A stretch of 64,000 nucleotides of DNA, taken from the NCBI GenBank assembly GCA_023653785.1, contig JAMKCH010041248.1:1-64000 (forward strand), in the 5' to 3' direction. Below are positions 9,594-20,759 of the stretch, piece by piece (position 1 is the first letter of the stretch; each line of letters starts with the position of its first letter). This DNA comes from Ophioderma brevispina. Taxonomy: Eukaryota > Echinodermata > Ophiuroidea > Amphilepidida > Ophiodermatidae. The notes under the pieces are model-generated. The model saw nothing but the letters and a program-made list of their open reading frames with translations, ran no database searches and was not told the origin of the DNA. The translations under genes and the position numbers were made by a program.

Positions 9594-12340
9594 TTGATTG
9601 ATTGATTGATTTATTCGGTAAAACAACATTAAAATTACAATAATTGCACATAACATAGTAAAATAGAAAAAACATGAATATAAAATGCAATTAAGAGAAT
9701 AAGTTATTTATACATAAAAGACATAAAAATTGTTTCACCTGGATAGCCCATAAAGTCATAAAAATAACTTATTTCCAATGGGGTCCAATTGAACAAGCCA
9801 AATTTGGAATGGAAAACAAAAATATTGCACAAGGCATGTAAAAGAGAATAATGTAGATCAACCAGCATCTAGAGCAATGCACATGTAATTAAAAATGTAT
9901 GTTGAAATAATAACCTACAGCAAAAGGGCTTGGCTTTCCAAATACATTTTAGTTGCCCTTTTGAAACTACAAATTTCCTTAATTTTTTAATCCTATCTGG
10001 AAGAGAGTTCCAGTCATGAATAGCACAGTTAAAAAATGTGGAACCAGCACATCCCTTTGTTCTTGGAACTCTGAAATTGTAAGTGCTACTCCGTGTGCTG
10101 TATTTGTGAACATTGCTAACTTTATCAAAATTTTCATGGAGGTATTGAGCACATTGATCATTAAAAATCTTAAAAGCATGACATAGGCGAAGAAATTTTA
10201 CTCTGTCTGAGACACTCAGATATCCAATTTGAGAACGTTCTTTTTGACCAACACGTGATCGGGGACCTGTATTTGTAATGAAACGAACCATTTTGTTCTG
10301 GGTAGTTTGGAGTCTGTTTTTGAGATTTGAATTGAGACCGGAATACCATGAAGAAGCAGCATAATCAAATAAACATTGAATAAATGCAGAACATAGAAGT
10401 TTGCGACAATTTTGGTTAAGGTAAGCGGCTTCTCTGTACAAAAATTTCAACCTAGCATTCGCTTTGCGAAGAACATAATTGGCAATGTCTTCCCAGGACA
10501 CATGTTGGTCAATCTCAATACCAAGATATTTAACTGACTTTTTAGCATTTATTGTGTGACCAGCACTTTGGATCTTAAAATCAGATATCTTGTTTAACTT
10601 TCGTTTTGATCCATAGATGACACATTCGGTCTTCCCCGGGTGCAGCGACAACTTGTTATCAACCAGCCACTTATTACAAGAATCCAAAGCAGAGCCAAGT
10701 TTCTTGGAAATCACCTCCGGATCTTTGTGGGAGAAAAGGATTGTACTGTCATCGGCATAAGTAAAAGTTTACAATCATAATCAACACGAATTTCCATATC
10801 ATTGATGTAACAGAGGAATCATAGAGTGGACCTAAAAGGCTGCCCTGGGGAACTCCGCATGTGACATCAAGTGGTTTAGAGAAAGTTTTACCAACGGTAA
10901 CCACCTGTGTTCTTTCAGATAAATATGATCGAAACCACTCCACTGACTCAAGCCCCATAGCTTTCAGTTTTTCAAGAAGAATAGCATGGTTCACCGTGTC
11001 AAACGCCTTTTGTAGGTCAAGCATTACCATGCCAGTCATATAAACCACGAACGATGACATTTGATAAAATCTAAAAGGTACATGAGGCAAGAGTCAGTAG
11101 AAAATGATTGACGAAAACCAGATTGATATTTATACAACAAATTGTTTTGGGCAAAGAATTTTCAGCGAACAGAAATAATTTTTCCACATTGTTGACACAA
11201 TGTTTAAAATACCACTGCCTGTAGTTTCCCACTTCAGTCTTTTATTCTTTTTTGAACAGTGGTGTTACTTTAGCCATTTTAAAATCATTTGGCACAATGC
11301 CGGGTGTTATAGAAAAGGTTGAGATGTGGGTGATAGGTGTTTGAGAACAGAAGCACCATCTTTTAAAAATTTGGCAGGGAAATATTATCAAGACCAGTAC
11401 TTTTGGATGCATTCAGACTACCAAGCTCCTTTTCAATGAATTCCTCAGTAACAGTGTTCAGAGACATTATTAGTGGAATTAGTAAGCTTTGAGCTATAAT
11501 AATTTTGAAAAAGATGAGAGTTCACAGAAAACATGTTGAAACTAGTTGGCAAATTGCTGACCAAAATAGATGCAATGGTATGAAGATTCCTGAAATGGTG
11601 AGCAATTTTTGCAGGTTCAAAACAAAGAGCATCATCAATCTCCAATATAACATACCATTACTTTTTGATTTGTCACTATAACCCAAACTTTTGAGTTGGC
11701 GTCCACAGTTGCTTCGAGTTGTTTTTATTTAATTCCAGTTCATTTTGGAAATGATCCGATTTTGTTTTTTTAATGTCACGTTGAATCTTATTACGAAGTT
11801 TTTTATACTCATTGTATATTTCTTTTTTACTACTGTCCTTGTTAAATTGATATAAAAGTTTGTCTCTTTCGCGAATATCATTTAAGATATCAGAGTTCAT
11901 CCAGGGTTCAGTCCGCTGCTTCAGACGAATTTCCTTCACGGTGCAAAAGTATCCAAAATCGTGGTGAACATTTCTTTGAACTTGTTCCATGCTCCATTCA
12001 CATTATGGAGAGATGTTATTTCATACCAGTTCAATTTTGAAGTTCAGAGACAAAAGAGGTGGCATTGTATTGTTTCAGCGACCTTATTTTTATTACCTTG
12101 TGTTGATTGATTTGCCCCTTGACAGTTTTTCTTGAACAATAAATCAAGAAGTGGTCACTTAGACCAACTGAAGAGTGCCGTATGATAAAATCTTTATTTA
12201 GAGGTATTACTAAGATATGGTCAATCGAGGAAGAGGATTTGTCTGTAATGCGCGTCCAATTTTTTATGAGCTGATCAAAACTGAAAAGATTTAGCACATC
12301 AGAATACTTCTTGAACAAATGGGTATTAGCTTTGGTACCA
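9594..12340 (-). mobile_element. CR1/L2-like LINE, 5'-truncated, nested in the RTE element
   Basis: On the minus strand the element starts in the endonuclease domain (LFKKYSDVLNLF, SSSIDHILV, then the SDHFLIYC catalytic His motif), runs through a linker (RTEPWMNSDI, YNEYKKLRNKIQRDIKK) and an RT with DLQKAFDTVNHAILLEKL and CGVPQGSLLGPL, to the thumb and C-terminal region (WNSLPDRIKK). The 3' end is a short tandem tail (TTGATTGATTGATTGATT on the plus strand, 9,594-9,611), typical of the L2/CR1 side of non-LTR elements. It has frameshifts but long intact stretches, so it is younger than its RTE host. Confidence 0.88.
9869..11090 (-). pseudogene. Reverse transcriptase ORF remnants of the nested LINE
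   Basis: Two frames cover the RT. The upstream one, 10,749-11,090, has DLQKAFDTVNH (palm motif A) and GVPQGSLLGPL (motif B), then drifts out of frame where a motif C (ADD) is expected; in another frame MPMTVQSFSPTKI just downstream is consistent with a shifted FADDSTILFSH. The second, 9,869-10,714, is a 281-residue open frame with CNKWLVDNKLSLHPGKTE, VKYLGIEIDQHVSWEDI, LKFLYREA, a thumb helix region and FFNCAIHDWNSLP. This is a transposon protein, not a host gene, despite being the second-longest frame in the window. Confidence 0.88.
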
Positions 12341-12850
12341 ATTAGGTTGGTGCAATATGGAAGCTGAGAGGTGAAATGCCAGTGAGCCTAAACAGGAATG
12401 CGTTCTAAGCTACCAACAATGACTTATGGACAGAGGCCTGGGCATTGACAAATAAATGGAGAAGATGACAGGAGCTCAACACAACAGGAGCTCAACACAA
12501 CATGGAAAGAAATGGAATCTCCTATGCAAAGAAAAACAAATGCATTGACAAGGTAGAAACACAAGTTCAATACATAATTTCTGCAAACCAACAAGTTGAA
12601 TAGGAAGAGATTGCCGGGCACATCAGTTGGAAAACAGATAAGATATGGAATTCACTACACGTTATGGAAGCCTATGGTGGAATGTGGGAGATGACGTAGA
12701 CAATTATTGGGGCACAGTGCACTGGCAAGGGGCGGCAAGAGATAAAAGAATCATGCCGATCCTTTTGGCAAGCAGTGATGGAGTGACAATGACTGATGAT
12801 GACATAACTTTGTCTATTTAAATATTAATCAAGAATACCAAAATTACACC

Positions 12851-13100
12851 CAGGCGCGTAGCCAGCCCGGTGCGTTCTCGAGGGGGCAATTTCCAGTAGG
12901 CGGTGGTGCAACAAAGTCCGATCACAAGCAAAAATTCCCGGTCGCCGGGCAAAAAAAAAAAAAGATACAAAGAAACATAAGAAAAAGAATCGGAAAAAGG
13001 GCTGACTTAACATAAATATCAGTGTTTTATTTCTCGATTTCCCATAAAAAAGTTTTCAGAGGGCCTCTGCCCCCCTTGCCCCCACCTGGCTACGATACTG
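12851..13100. mobile_element. hAT non-autonomous element with 8-bp target duplication
   Basis: The left end CAGGCGCGTAGCCAG and the reverse complement of the right end, CAGTATCGTAGCCAGG, form the terminal repeat. The flanks are ATTACACC at 12,843-12,850 and again at 13,101-13,108, a perfect 8-bp duplication diagnostic of hAT. It is 250 bp long, has no coding capacity, and holds a central A run and CCCGG-rich ends. It sits just beyond the 3' end of the RTE copy. Confidence 0.85.
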
Positions 13101-13404
13101 ATTACACCCGATGAGTTTATTTCAGAAATTGTTAAAGAGACTGGTGGGTCGTTTGTGCAAACATAACGTTTTGCATCTAGCGAAATGAAGATGCACACGC
13201 ACTTTTTGAAATGTTTGTGACTAAACTAAATCCTATTCGGTTTTAAACAAACTATCAACAGAACCAAAGAAAGTGACGTCCCCGTATGGGGAGGGATTAT
13301 TCACTTGACATTGCAGTGCAGATAGAAAAATAACCGGTTAGATAAATAATCTATCTGTGCTTTATTCATCTGATCTGACAAGTAGAACAGTCTTTAAAGA
13401 ATAT

Positions 13405-13610
13405 GGTTGGTATTCTGAAAGGGAGACTAACTTTAGACCTGGGTTTAAAACAGGGTTAGTCCTACAAGAGGGGACCTTTTTCTTACAACATAATCTAAAA
13501 GTGTGCTGTAACGGGTGAGAAAATTCCTCATGGATGGGCTGTTCTAGCCCATCCATGAGAAATTTTCTCACCCGTACATTTAACTTTCACAGTATTTCAG
13601 AATACCAGCC
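13405..13610. mobile_element. MITE with strong central hairpin
   Basis: The ends GGTTGGTATTCTGAAA and (reverse complement) GGCTGGTATTCTGAAATACT form a terminal repeat with TAT on both flanks. Near the right end a hairpin pairs ACGGGTGAGAAAATT and CTCATGGATGGGCT with their complements across about four loop bases (about 13,510-13,575), with one mismatch. No coding capacity; the small frames over it are palindrome shadows. Confidence 0.75.
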
Positions 13611-14523
13611 TATAATTCGCAAGATAGAACTCACTATGACCCGAGAACGTGTATTTGTCCACCGGTGATTTCCATTAAAATACCTTGGGCACTGACAAAA
13701 AATCGACCCCATGAATCGTATTATTGTATATGGTGATAAAATTACCCACCCGAAAAGCTCCCTAGGCATAATTTTTCCTCATATAACCCAAGGGCCCAAA
13801 CTTTGTGAAAACAATTATCATTACAAAATGAGACATTAAACAACTAAGAAGGTCTGCTATTACGGCGACCCGGAAAGTATTTCCCATGGTGTAGTCTGTG
13901 TCACAGACTGCGAAAGATAGTATCTTACTTGATACTGCGTGAGAGACTAACGCTATCAGTCCGCTATAGAGATTGTGTGTAAATGAAACTAAATCTCAAA
14001 TATCTCCGGAAAACAAAGGGGTTCTATAGATGTTTTTGCATCAGACGGTCCGTTACTATGTTTTGTTTTGAATATATATCGTAATTGGTTCTGAACATTG
14101 AACGTTTTTATCGGGTACTTCGGTGCTCGCAGGCACGGAAAAGTGAACACACAATCGCTACGATCGCATCCATTTTTCCCACAATGCCTTTCGATATTTT
14201 TCCAGTCTTGAGAATTTTTAAACACAGGTTTGAATTTACGGCACTTTCTTTTCAATTTTAGAAACAGGATTACGTACTTACCGGACCGCCGTATTCTGCT
14301 ATAGAATTAATGAAATTTCCCGTAAGAGTTTTTTCCCTTTCAATTTACAGGATAACAAGATAATTAATCAGAATATACCGTTATTTGAAAAAAAATATGG
14401 TCATTTCTTTCTTCACAGCTCAGGATACACATTTGGTCATTTATTTGTTAGTCAGATGACTTGGCGATAGTTCCTCTACACTAGCCAGGGTACAGCATAG
14501 CCCACTCCTACCCACCATCCACC
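13611..14523. other. Gene-free stretch inside the direct-repeat segment
   Basis: AT-rich sequence with no terminal repeats found. The 88-codon minus frame (13,989-14,255) includes HCGKNGCDRSDC but lacks splice support and a family match. Confidence 0.35.
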
Positions 14524-14541
14524 CCCGTATGGGGAGGGATT

Positions 14542-15178
14542 CTCTCAATCACCTTTCCAAGAAATGGCAGATTGGATATAGGACGATAATTGAGAGAATG
14601 TTGTGTCCAAGCCAGATTTCTTCAGCAGCGGTATGGCAGATGCATGCTTGAGAGCTTGGGGAAATATGCCCGAAGACAAGGAACAGTTGGCAATCCTTGT
14701 CAGGACAGGTAACAGGTCATCTAGACATAGTTTTAAGAGACCAGCTGGTAAAGGGTCTATGTTATTAGTAGATCCAAAGTGTGGTTCCCGATGTGAGTTG
14801 GGCCAACAACTAGTTGTAAGTCATGCAGATCTAGAATATTGAGGAAGAAGATGATGATATTGTGACATTCATTATATTCCATGGAGTTAAACTCGCAGGT
14901 CTCGTTTATCCTTACATGGAGACCATCTCTAACGAGAAAAGCTGTACCTCCGCCTCTTCTATGACGGCGGTCAGAGTGATGAAGCTTATAGTTAGGTAGA
15001 GTATTCTGGATATCAGCAATGGCTACATCATCTCTGCCATCTCCAGTCAGCCACGATTCGGTGATGGCAAAGATATCCAACTGATTGCTGATGATGAAAT
15101 TACACAATGCAGCCGATTTGTTTTTTTGCCTTGATAGACCTGGCATTCCAGGTAGCAAAGCGTACTTCATTTTGGTTT
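14542..15178 (-). pseudogene. LINE remnant: endonuclease joined directly to RT start by internal deletion
   Basis: The minus strand begins with FATWNARSI (the usual endonuclease opening) in a shifted frame, then DIFAITESWL with the catalytic Glu, and RRGGGTAFLV. It then jumps from MEYNE to LHDLQLVVGPTHIGNHTLDL, and from the HTLDLLIT motif straight to DPLPAGLLK and a degenerate LTRIANCSLSSGIFP-type RT start. The middle of the endonuclease, the SDH motif region and the linker are missing. It ends near the 18-bp repeat at 14,541. Overlapping plus-strand frames are shadows. Confidence 0.8.
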
Positions 15179-17116
15179 ATTTAGTTTACTATTCGTACCC
15201 TAATTAAGTTAATTCTATTTATTGTGTTACCCTGATACGACACTGTTGGGTTTCCGATTCAAATCCTCGTAGCAATCCTACGTTTTTTTGTGCTTGCCAT
15301 CACGACTTCCACGAAAACGAAAAACACCGTATACAACAAAAAATTAAAAGAATTTCACAAGCAATTTAGTAATATTATACTATGGATGCACAACAGATGT
15401 GCAGTGCGCTGCAGATCGTGATCAGCGCACACAAAAGGCTAAATTGAAATTTAAAAAATTGTGCACAATTTAGTTCAACACAGCCAATGATTATCCAGGG
15501 GTAGGTGATATATCTGCTGACCCAGGCAATTGTTCCACCCTACAAGGAAGGCTTGTGAGTCAGTTCAGATAATCTCGGACCAGAGGGTATATGGCTGATT
15601 GAGTTAAAAATAGGCAATTAAATCTTACACAACTACTCAAGTTACTAAATTACATATTTAAAAAATTACATATTTAAAAAAATCAGCAATGATGATGGAA
15701 AGTACCCAAGCACAACAAATATAATCCCCATTTTAGCTTCGAGTGCAGGCTGATTTCGCTACCCATGTTAGAGGTCTTTCGTACTGCCCCCAGAAGAATA
15801 ACACTATATGAGTTACAATAAGATCATCTACCAAGGACACACAGTAAGTGGTTTATACTGTACAACATAACATGAATGACCTTGGTGATCTGGGTATCAG
15901 ATATCATTACCAAAAATAGGGGTGTATGTCTAAATACATTGGTGAATGAAAAGCAACTGAACGGTGTCAAGGGAATTGAGATTTTAGCTTAGTCATAGTG
16001 ATACGTAGGCGTATGCCTGTGGCATCAAAATTTAGGAATTTTTCGGTCCGTAAACTAAACAGAACATTAATTAACGATGTGGGGTACGAATATACAATAA
16101 GATGTGGGGTAGAGTTCCTACATCTATTAGGTGTTTGGGGGATTGAAGATGGTTGTAATCACACTAATGATTATAACCTATTAATGTTTTATGAAAAAAA
16201 AAATCCTAAAGTCCGAAAAACCGAAATTTTACTTACATTTTTATTAGTATATATTAAAAGCAAAACTCCTTTTTATTCTTATGCACGATAATTAAGAAGT
16301 CCTTTTATTTCTTTTTAAATATATTTTTGCCACTGCCGTGTGGTTCAATTGGTAAAGTTGGGTAGTGGGGGCCCCCACAAGGTATTGAGCTAAAAAAAGA
16401 ATTTTAATGGCCAATGACCACCCATGCATTGGCCTGATGAGCCAATGACTTTGACCTTGACTAACCATGCATGCGAGGTCAGAGAGTTAAAAAGTAAAAC
16501 GTTTATACTAGACAGTCCTAAGTATGCAAATGGAGTCACAAGTGATTCCGTCATGCACTGTATGATGTTGTGCAGTAGGGGCTTGTGCTTGACGAAATAA
16601 ATGGCATTACCTCATTGCTACTTGGTATTTTATATGAAACATCTTCCAACTGTGGACTCTTATTTATTTTATAATACCCTGTAATAATCTGCACTATTAC
16701 CAGAAAAAAAAAACACACAAAACGAAACCCTATGATAAACCATATTGAAAAAAATGTAAGAAAAAGCGCGGGGAAATGGACACAGTATTGCTGACTCTCT
16801 TAAAATGGATATTAACGTCAGGGCTGGAAGTGAGTCTCAAAAGCTCTCAAAAGAGGCTCTTATTGGATACATTCATGTAGCGACATGCAAGGCCGACCCT
16901 TGTCACAAATAAGTCACGATGTTTCATTCATTTCATTCATTTCTTTACATTTCATTTTATTACCTCAAATCGCAGCCAAAAGATGAATTGCATGATGTTT
17001 ACAATAAAAAAAATAGAAATATACCGATAACATTTAAAAAAAAAGGTTTTAAAAAATATAATATCCATACAATGCACGTATTATCACCATTCCAAACAAA
17101 ACTGAGTGGCACTAAT
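15179..17116. other. Gene-free stretch
   Basis: No domain-bearing frame was found. The 97-codon plus frame at 15,998-16,291 is unrecognised. A tRNA-like scrap, TGGTTCAATTGGTAAAG near 16,341 followed by GGTATTGAGC, may be a SINE fragment. CATTTCATTCATTTC repeats near 16,925 resemble LINE tails. Confidence 0.35.
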
Positions 17117-17330
17117 TGAACACTCCACACACACACAACTCACCCAACCCACCCACCCACCCACTCACTCACGTGACACAGCACGCACTCACTCAATCAC
17201 TCATCACTCAAGCACTACACGCGCACTCACCCACCCACCCACCCACCCACCCACAAACCCACTCACTTCAACCAAAACAAACACTCGCATACTCACTCAT
17301 CCACCAACCCGAACCACACATTAACTCCTA
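17117..17330. repeat. CA-rich microsatellite, (CCCA)n and (CTCA)n
   Basis: Imperfect tandem CCCA, CTCA and CA units extend over about 210 bases on the plus strand. The two overlapping Thr/His/Pro frames are produced by this repeat and are not genes. Confidence 0.9.
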
Positions 17331-17555
17331 AAACTAATCAGTACTAAAAATGTAAACAAATGGTGAACACGTGAAAGTAAAAAAAAAATAATCCAATCGA
17401 TTAATTGCACAGAAGTCAAGAATAATACAATTAAATAAAACTTATTTTCAACAGATTCAAAATAAGCGGCACAAAGGAAAATTACTTATTGAGAGCGTGT
17501 AAGGTATGGTATTTGCAATATTGCCATATCTGTCAACATCTGTATTTGGTTCTTC

Positions 17556-17985
17556 AAACCGACGGCTTATTTCTTAATGTCATACTGTGGCAACTTGAAC
17601 TTATGAAACCACGAGTTAAAACGATCTGAAATGACACATGTTTCAGCAAATTTTTTGCACAATTCATCACGCCTATCACTAGCTGATTGAAAGGACAAAC
17701 ACTTGGTCAGAGCACTATCATAATCTATGTAATCAGGGCCTAAAATAATTGTTACAAAGCCCGCTTAGAATGGCTTCCATGATGAAGATTGTTTACACGT
17801 GAGATTTGAGTGCCAGACTGGGTAGCATATTCCAACAATTGACGAACATAGCGTGTGTAATATGTGATCAAACTGCTAGGCACACAAACCTTTTTTAGAC
17901 GAGCCAAGGATGTGTAATCGCTTACTACTCTTAGTAACCATTGTGTTAATCTGAGTTTCCCATTTCAAAATCCTTTTGGGACCCC
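17556..17985 (-). mobile_element. LINE reverse transcriptase C-terminal fragment
   Basis: The minus strand reads KWETQINTMVTKSSKRLHIL, then YYTRYVRQLLEYA (thumb motif of CR1/Jockey-type LINEs), a decayed VQKRAL region, YIDYDSALTKCLSFQSASD in a shifted frame, and RRDELCKKFAETCVISDRF near the end. It has several frameshifts. The 5' side stops near 17,985. Only the 3' quarter of the element remains. Confidence 0.7.
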
Positions 17986-19220
17986 ATATCCAAGCGGTTC
18001 GTTTCAGAACAACGTCAAGGAAACATTAGCCCAATTTGAAATTTGACGGCGCTTGAGGGGGAGGGTCGCTAAAACAGAATCTGCATGGTTTGCCATTGTT
18101 TAGGATTTAAGGTTTGAGATGATTATTACAGACCAAGTATACAGATTATTAATCATTTTGCATAGACGAGATGCATTAACCGAACGGGTGGGTAATCCAG
18201 GATGTGGGTAATCCAGGAGGAGTATACGTACATTTGCAGTCTCCTCATAAAAGATGCTGACATTTGTGCATGCATTTGTGAAGTTTTACTCATCATTCAC
18301 TAATATCTTATTCAGCAGCTCTCTTTCAACTCAACATTGAATAATCTTGTTACTGAGAATTGAAAGCCTAGCAGTTGAGGTGTAGTCAATCTGAATAGAG
18401 TAAATTCAAAAAGTCTGACGAAGTTTCTCCATTTTCAGAGTGAAAGTTGTGCATTTAAAGGCGTATTTCGTAAGAAGGTTTTGGGAGGGGTGGCTTCGAT
18501 ACTGAAGGTATTACGGGATATCCCACACAGAATGATCTATCCTTTCACGAGAAAAAGTCTTCAGATTTTGGTTCAATATTTCGGAAAAAACAACATCCTT
18601 AGACATGGGATAGAGCGGCTTCAATATATAATTATGAACATTGACTTCTTGTTCCGATCTTACTTTTAGTCCATGTATTTTATTTCATCAGCAGTCATAA
18701 CTTTACATGTTTTGTAAACTTGGTTTGGAAAATGTGAGCACTAAGATTCTTGAAAAGTTATGAAATATGTTAGTTTACTGTTGAATGATTCCACAAAGAA
18801 AGGAGACAAATGAATCTGGTATATAGCATGTGGAATGAACAGCCACGTCAGGTATGTATTGTTTGTAAACTGTCATTAAAGGCATTTCAGGACATTTTGA
18901 GACAATTTAATGAGAAATTGTCCATTTTTTTACTATACTAGGCTCAATAAAACAATCTTCAGAACATAGGCCTAATATTTGTAAATGTTATTCTTAAATA
19001 TACTTGGGATTATTTACGTAATTTAATTGGTTCTTAGCCGTGTGATATGAGACGATATTACACGGTACATCAACGCGATACGCATACACTGCTCGGGCCA
19101 ATTTAAAAAGCTGGGGTAGTTTACCAAATTTTAGTTTATAGCTCTTAATTAGTGGAAAACAACTCGGCCGCGCCTCATGGTTTTTCTTAAAATAATGCTG
19201 TCTCCCGTGTGATAATGACA
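17986..19220. other. Gene-free stretch
   Basis: No recognisable coding block, terminal repeat pair or tandem array. Short frames at 18,481-18,669 and 18,994-19,221 have no family features. Confidence 0.35.
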
Positions 19221-19228
19221 CGATAGAT

Positions 19229-19413
19229 CAGTAGCGTAACAGCCGGGGGTGGGGATGCAACCCCAGAGAGCTTTGACTGGGATAAAAGCTTACAATTTAT
19301 GCTAAATCAGCCCTTTTTGCCTGCTCACTGGGAAATTGTCACCTCCAAACAGGAAAATCTGCCTCAAAACCGGGAATTTGCCTCCCTGACAAGTGACCCC
19401 TGTTACGCCACTT
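19229..19413. mobile_element. hAT non-autonomous element with 8-bp target duplication
   Basis: The left end CAGTAGCGTAACAG and the right end reverse complement AAGTGGCGTAACAGGGG are a terminal repeat (last base mutated). CGATAGAT flanks it at 19,221-19,228 and 19,414-19,421, a perfect 8-bp duplication. It is 185 bp with no coding capacity; the 68-codon plus frame crossing it is incidental. Confidence 0.82.
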
Positions 19414-19635
19414 CGATAGATACACGGCAGGGGCTAAAACAATACCTTTATTCTCTAAATATCATTGTGTTTGCCTATGTAATGTTGATCTGGTGGAGGT
19501 TTTAATAATTTGTTGAGAACTATGATGATGATAACAATAATAATAATAATAATAAATGATATTACTAATAGTAATAACTTAGAGTACATGAGTTACATGC
19601 TATTCCGGTGTTAATTTTAGTGCAAGGAAGATTAA

Positions 19636-19981
19636 AGGTGCAACGAGAGATTTCAAGTCATTCATATTTTCTGTGATATGTAGTGATTTCATATAGATCA
19701 AACGCACAATAGATTCCCTACCTTTCATTTGGCTACAGAAATAACTTAAAATGAAAACAAAGTTGATTTGTATATGATTTTACTGTATTTAAGTAAACAA
19801 GCTGATTTTCGTATTTGCTCCTATAGGAAATTAGAAATTTCACAATTTTGTACCAAAGAAACAGTTCTCAGCTTAATCCTTTCAGATGGGGATATTTTTT
19901 GCACTGGCTTTACACAGTGCAAAAATCAGATTTTTCACACTTTTTAGGGACACCTGTTATTTGAAATCTCTCGTTGCACCT
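19636..19981. mobile_element. TTAA-site MITE (TTAA/TCAA flanks)
   Basis: The ends AGGTGCAACGAGAGATTTCAA and (reverse complement) AGGTGCAACGAGAGATTTCAA are identical over about 21 bases. The left flank is TTAA (19,632-19,635), the right TCAA (19,982-19,985), one substitution from a TTAA duplication as made by Kolobok or piggyBac transposases. 346 bp, non-coding, with a GTGCAAAAATCAGATTTTTCACAC inverted motif near the right end. Confidence 0.75.
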
Positions 19982-20439
19982 TCAAAATTGCGTTACAATG
20001 TAATTTTAAAACCAACGCATTGACTTACCCTCACAAATGTCCTGTGCGGTGGTAGTACCAGGAAATTGGTACAAGGATAGAAAACAAACCACTAGTCCAG
20101 CAATTTGAACATTCATTTTTTTTTTAAATAATCAACATCAGGCAGTGGTTTTGTGCAAGCTGTCGTCGCAATACATTTTAGCTCCGTTACCACCGAACGT
20201 CACCGAATGACTGTGAAAGCTAAACTGGTCCACTGATTTCGTCATTTGAAAGTTACTGATCTGTTGCATCGACTTCAAAGACACTGTCAGTGATCCGCCC
20301 AAAATAGTCAACTGTTAAAATTTTTCAACTGTAAAACTGACAGAAATGGAAGAGAGCAGCCGTAGTCAAAGATTTGAATTTCCACTCAATCGCGTTTTGC
20401 AGTAATGATAATAGCAATAACAATAATAACTCTAACAGT

Positions 20440-20690
20440 AGAATAGGGGGAAATTTTACTTATTCATTAGGGTATAATGAGTTCTTTTCTTATTTAAATT
20501 AATATTCATATCCTTTGTTATTCTAGGAATTATCCTTCATTTGCATAAATTAATATTCATATCCTTTATTATCCAAAACGGAATAAACCGCAATACAAAG
20601 GGATACGTTAGGGGGAAACGATATTTCGCCCTGAGAGCGTTCTGAGTGAATAACAAAAGTCAATTTCGTCCTAACGTAGGGGATAGCATA
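20440..20690. repeat. Dispersed repeat shared with 57.0 kb
   Basis: The phrases ATTCATTAGGGTATAATGAG and TTAATATTCATATCCTTTGTTA recur at 57,006-57,065. The second phrase is also repeated inside this copy (20,500 and 20,549). GTTAGGGGGAAACGAT and CGTAGGGGATAG motifs bound the right part. Likely a MITE family; the exact ends here are unclear. Confidence 0.5.
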
Positions 20691-20759
20691 ATATATAATA
20701 CACGAACTTGTAAAGCGCCTATTTGTCAAATGCAGTGGTTAGATCTAACATGACAATTA

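Larger units (their letters stand above)
7300..12830 (+). mobile_element. RTE-type LINE, broken into three pieces by two insertions
   Basis: Pieces at about 7,300-7,385, 8,778-9,593 and 12,341-12,830 read in order as one endonuclease-reverse transcriptase of the RTE group. Piece 1 ends KRRKTLGP and piece 2 goes on NSLLIDTIKEG, then AKELASLV, VPEKWKEAI, ITKILTNRLE, then an EKQFDSVET core, NIYTNSTTTVTLHKQ, GVRQGDTVSPKLFAACLESIF and LRIADDIV (the RT active-site region, LRFADDIV in the family). Piece 3 carries MEAERGEMPVSLNRNAF, a shifted TMTYGAETWT equivalent, QHNMERN and GHISWKTDKIW, which is the usual C-terminal order. Stops and frameshifts abound, so it is dead. The 5' part (endonuclease) is missing. 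Confidence 0.85.
13281..14541. repeat. Segment bounded by identical 18-bp direct repeats
   Basis: CCCGTATGGGGAGGGATT occurs at 13,281-13,298 and 14,524-14,541 in the same orientation, with one further matching C on the left. The 1.2 kb between holds a hairpin MITE (13,405-13,610) and otherwise unidentified DNA with an 88-codon minus frame at 13,989-14,255 that has no recognisable domain. The repeats could be a long target duplication, a recombination scar or two repeat fragments. Confidence 0.6.

Noticed and set aside
9869..10714. 281-codon minus frame as a host gene
   Set aside because: It carries LINE reverse-transcriptase thumb and C-terminal motifs and belongs to the nested LINE with a tandem tail.
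17106..17331. Thr/His/Pro-rich proteins
   Set aside because: Direct translation of the CCCA/CTCA microsatellite in two frames.
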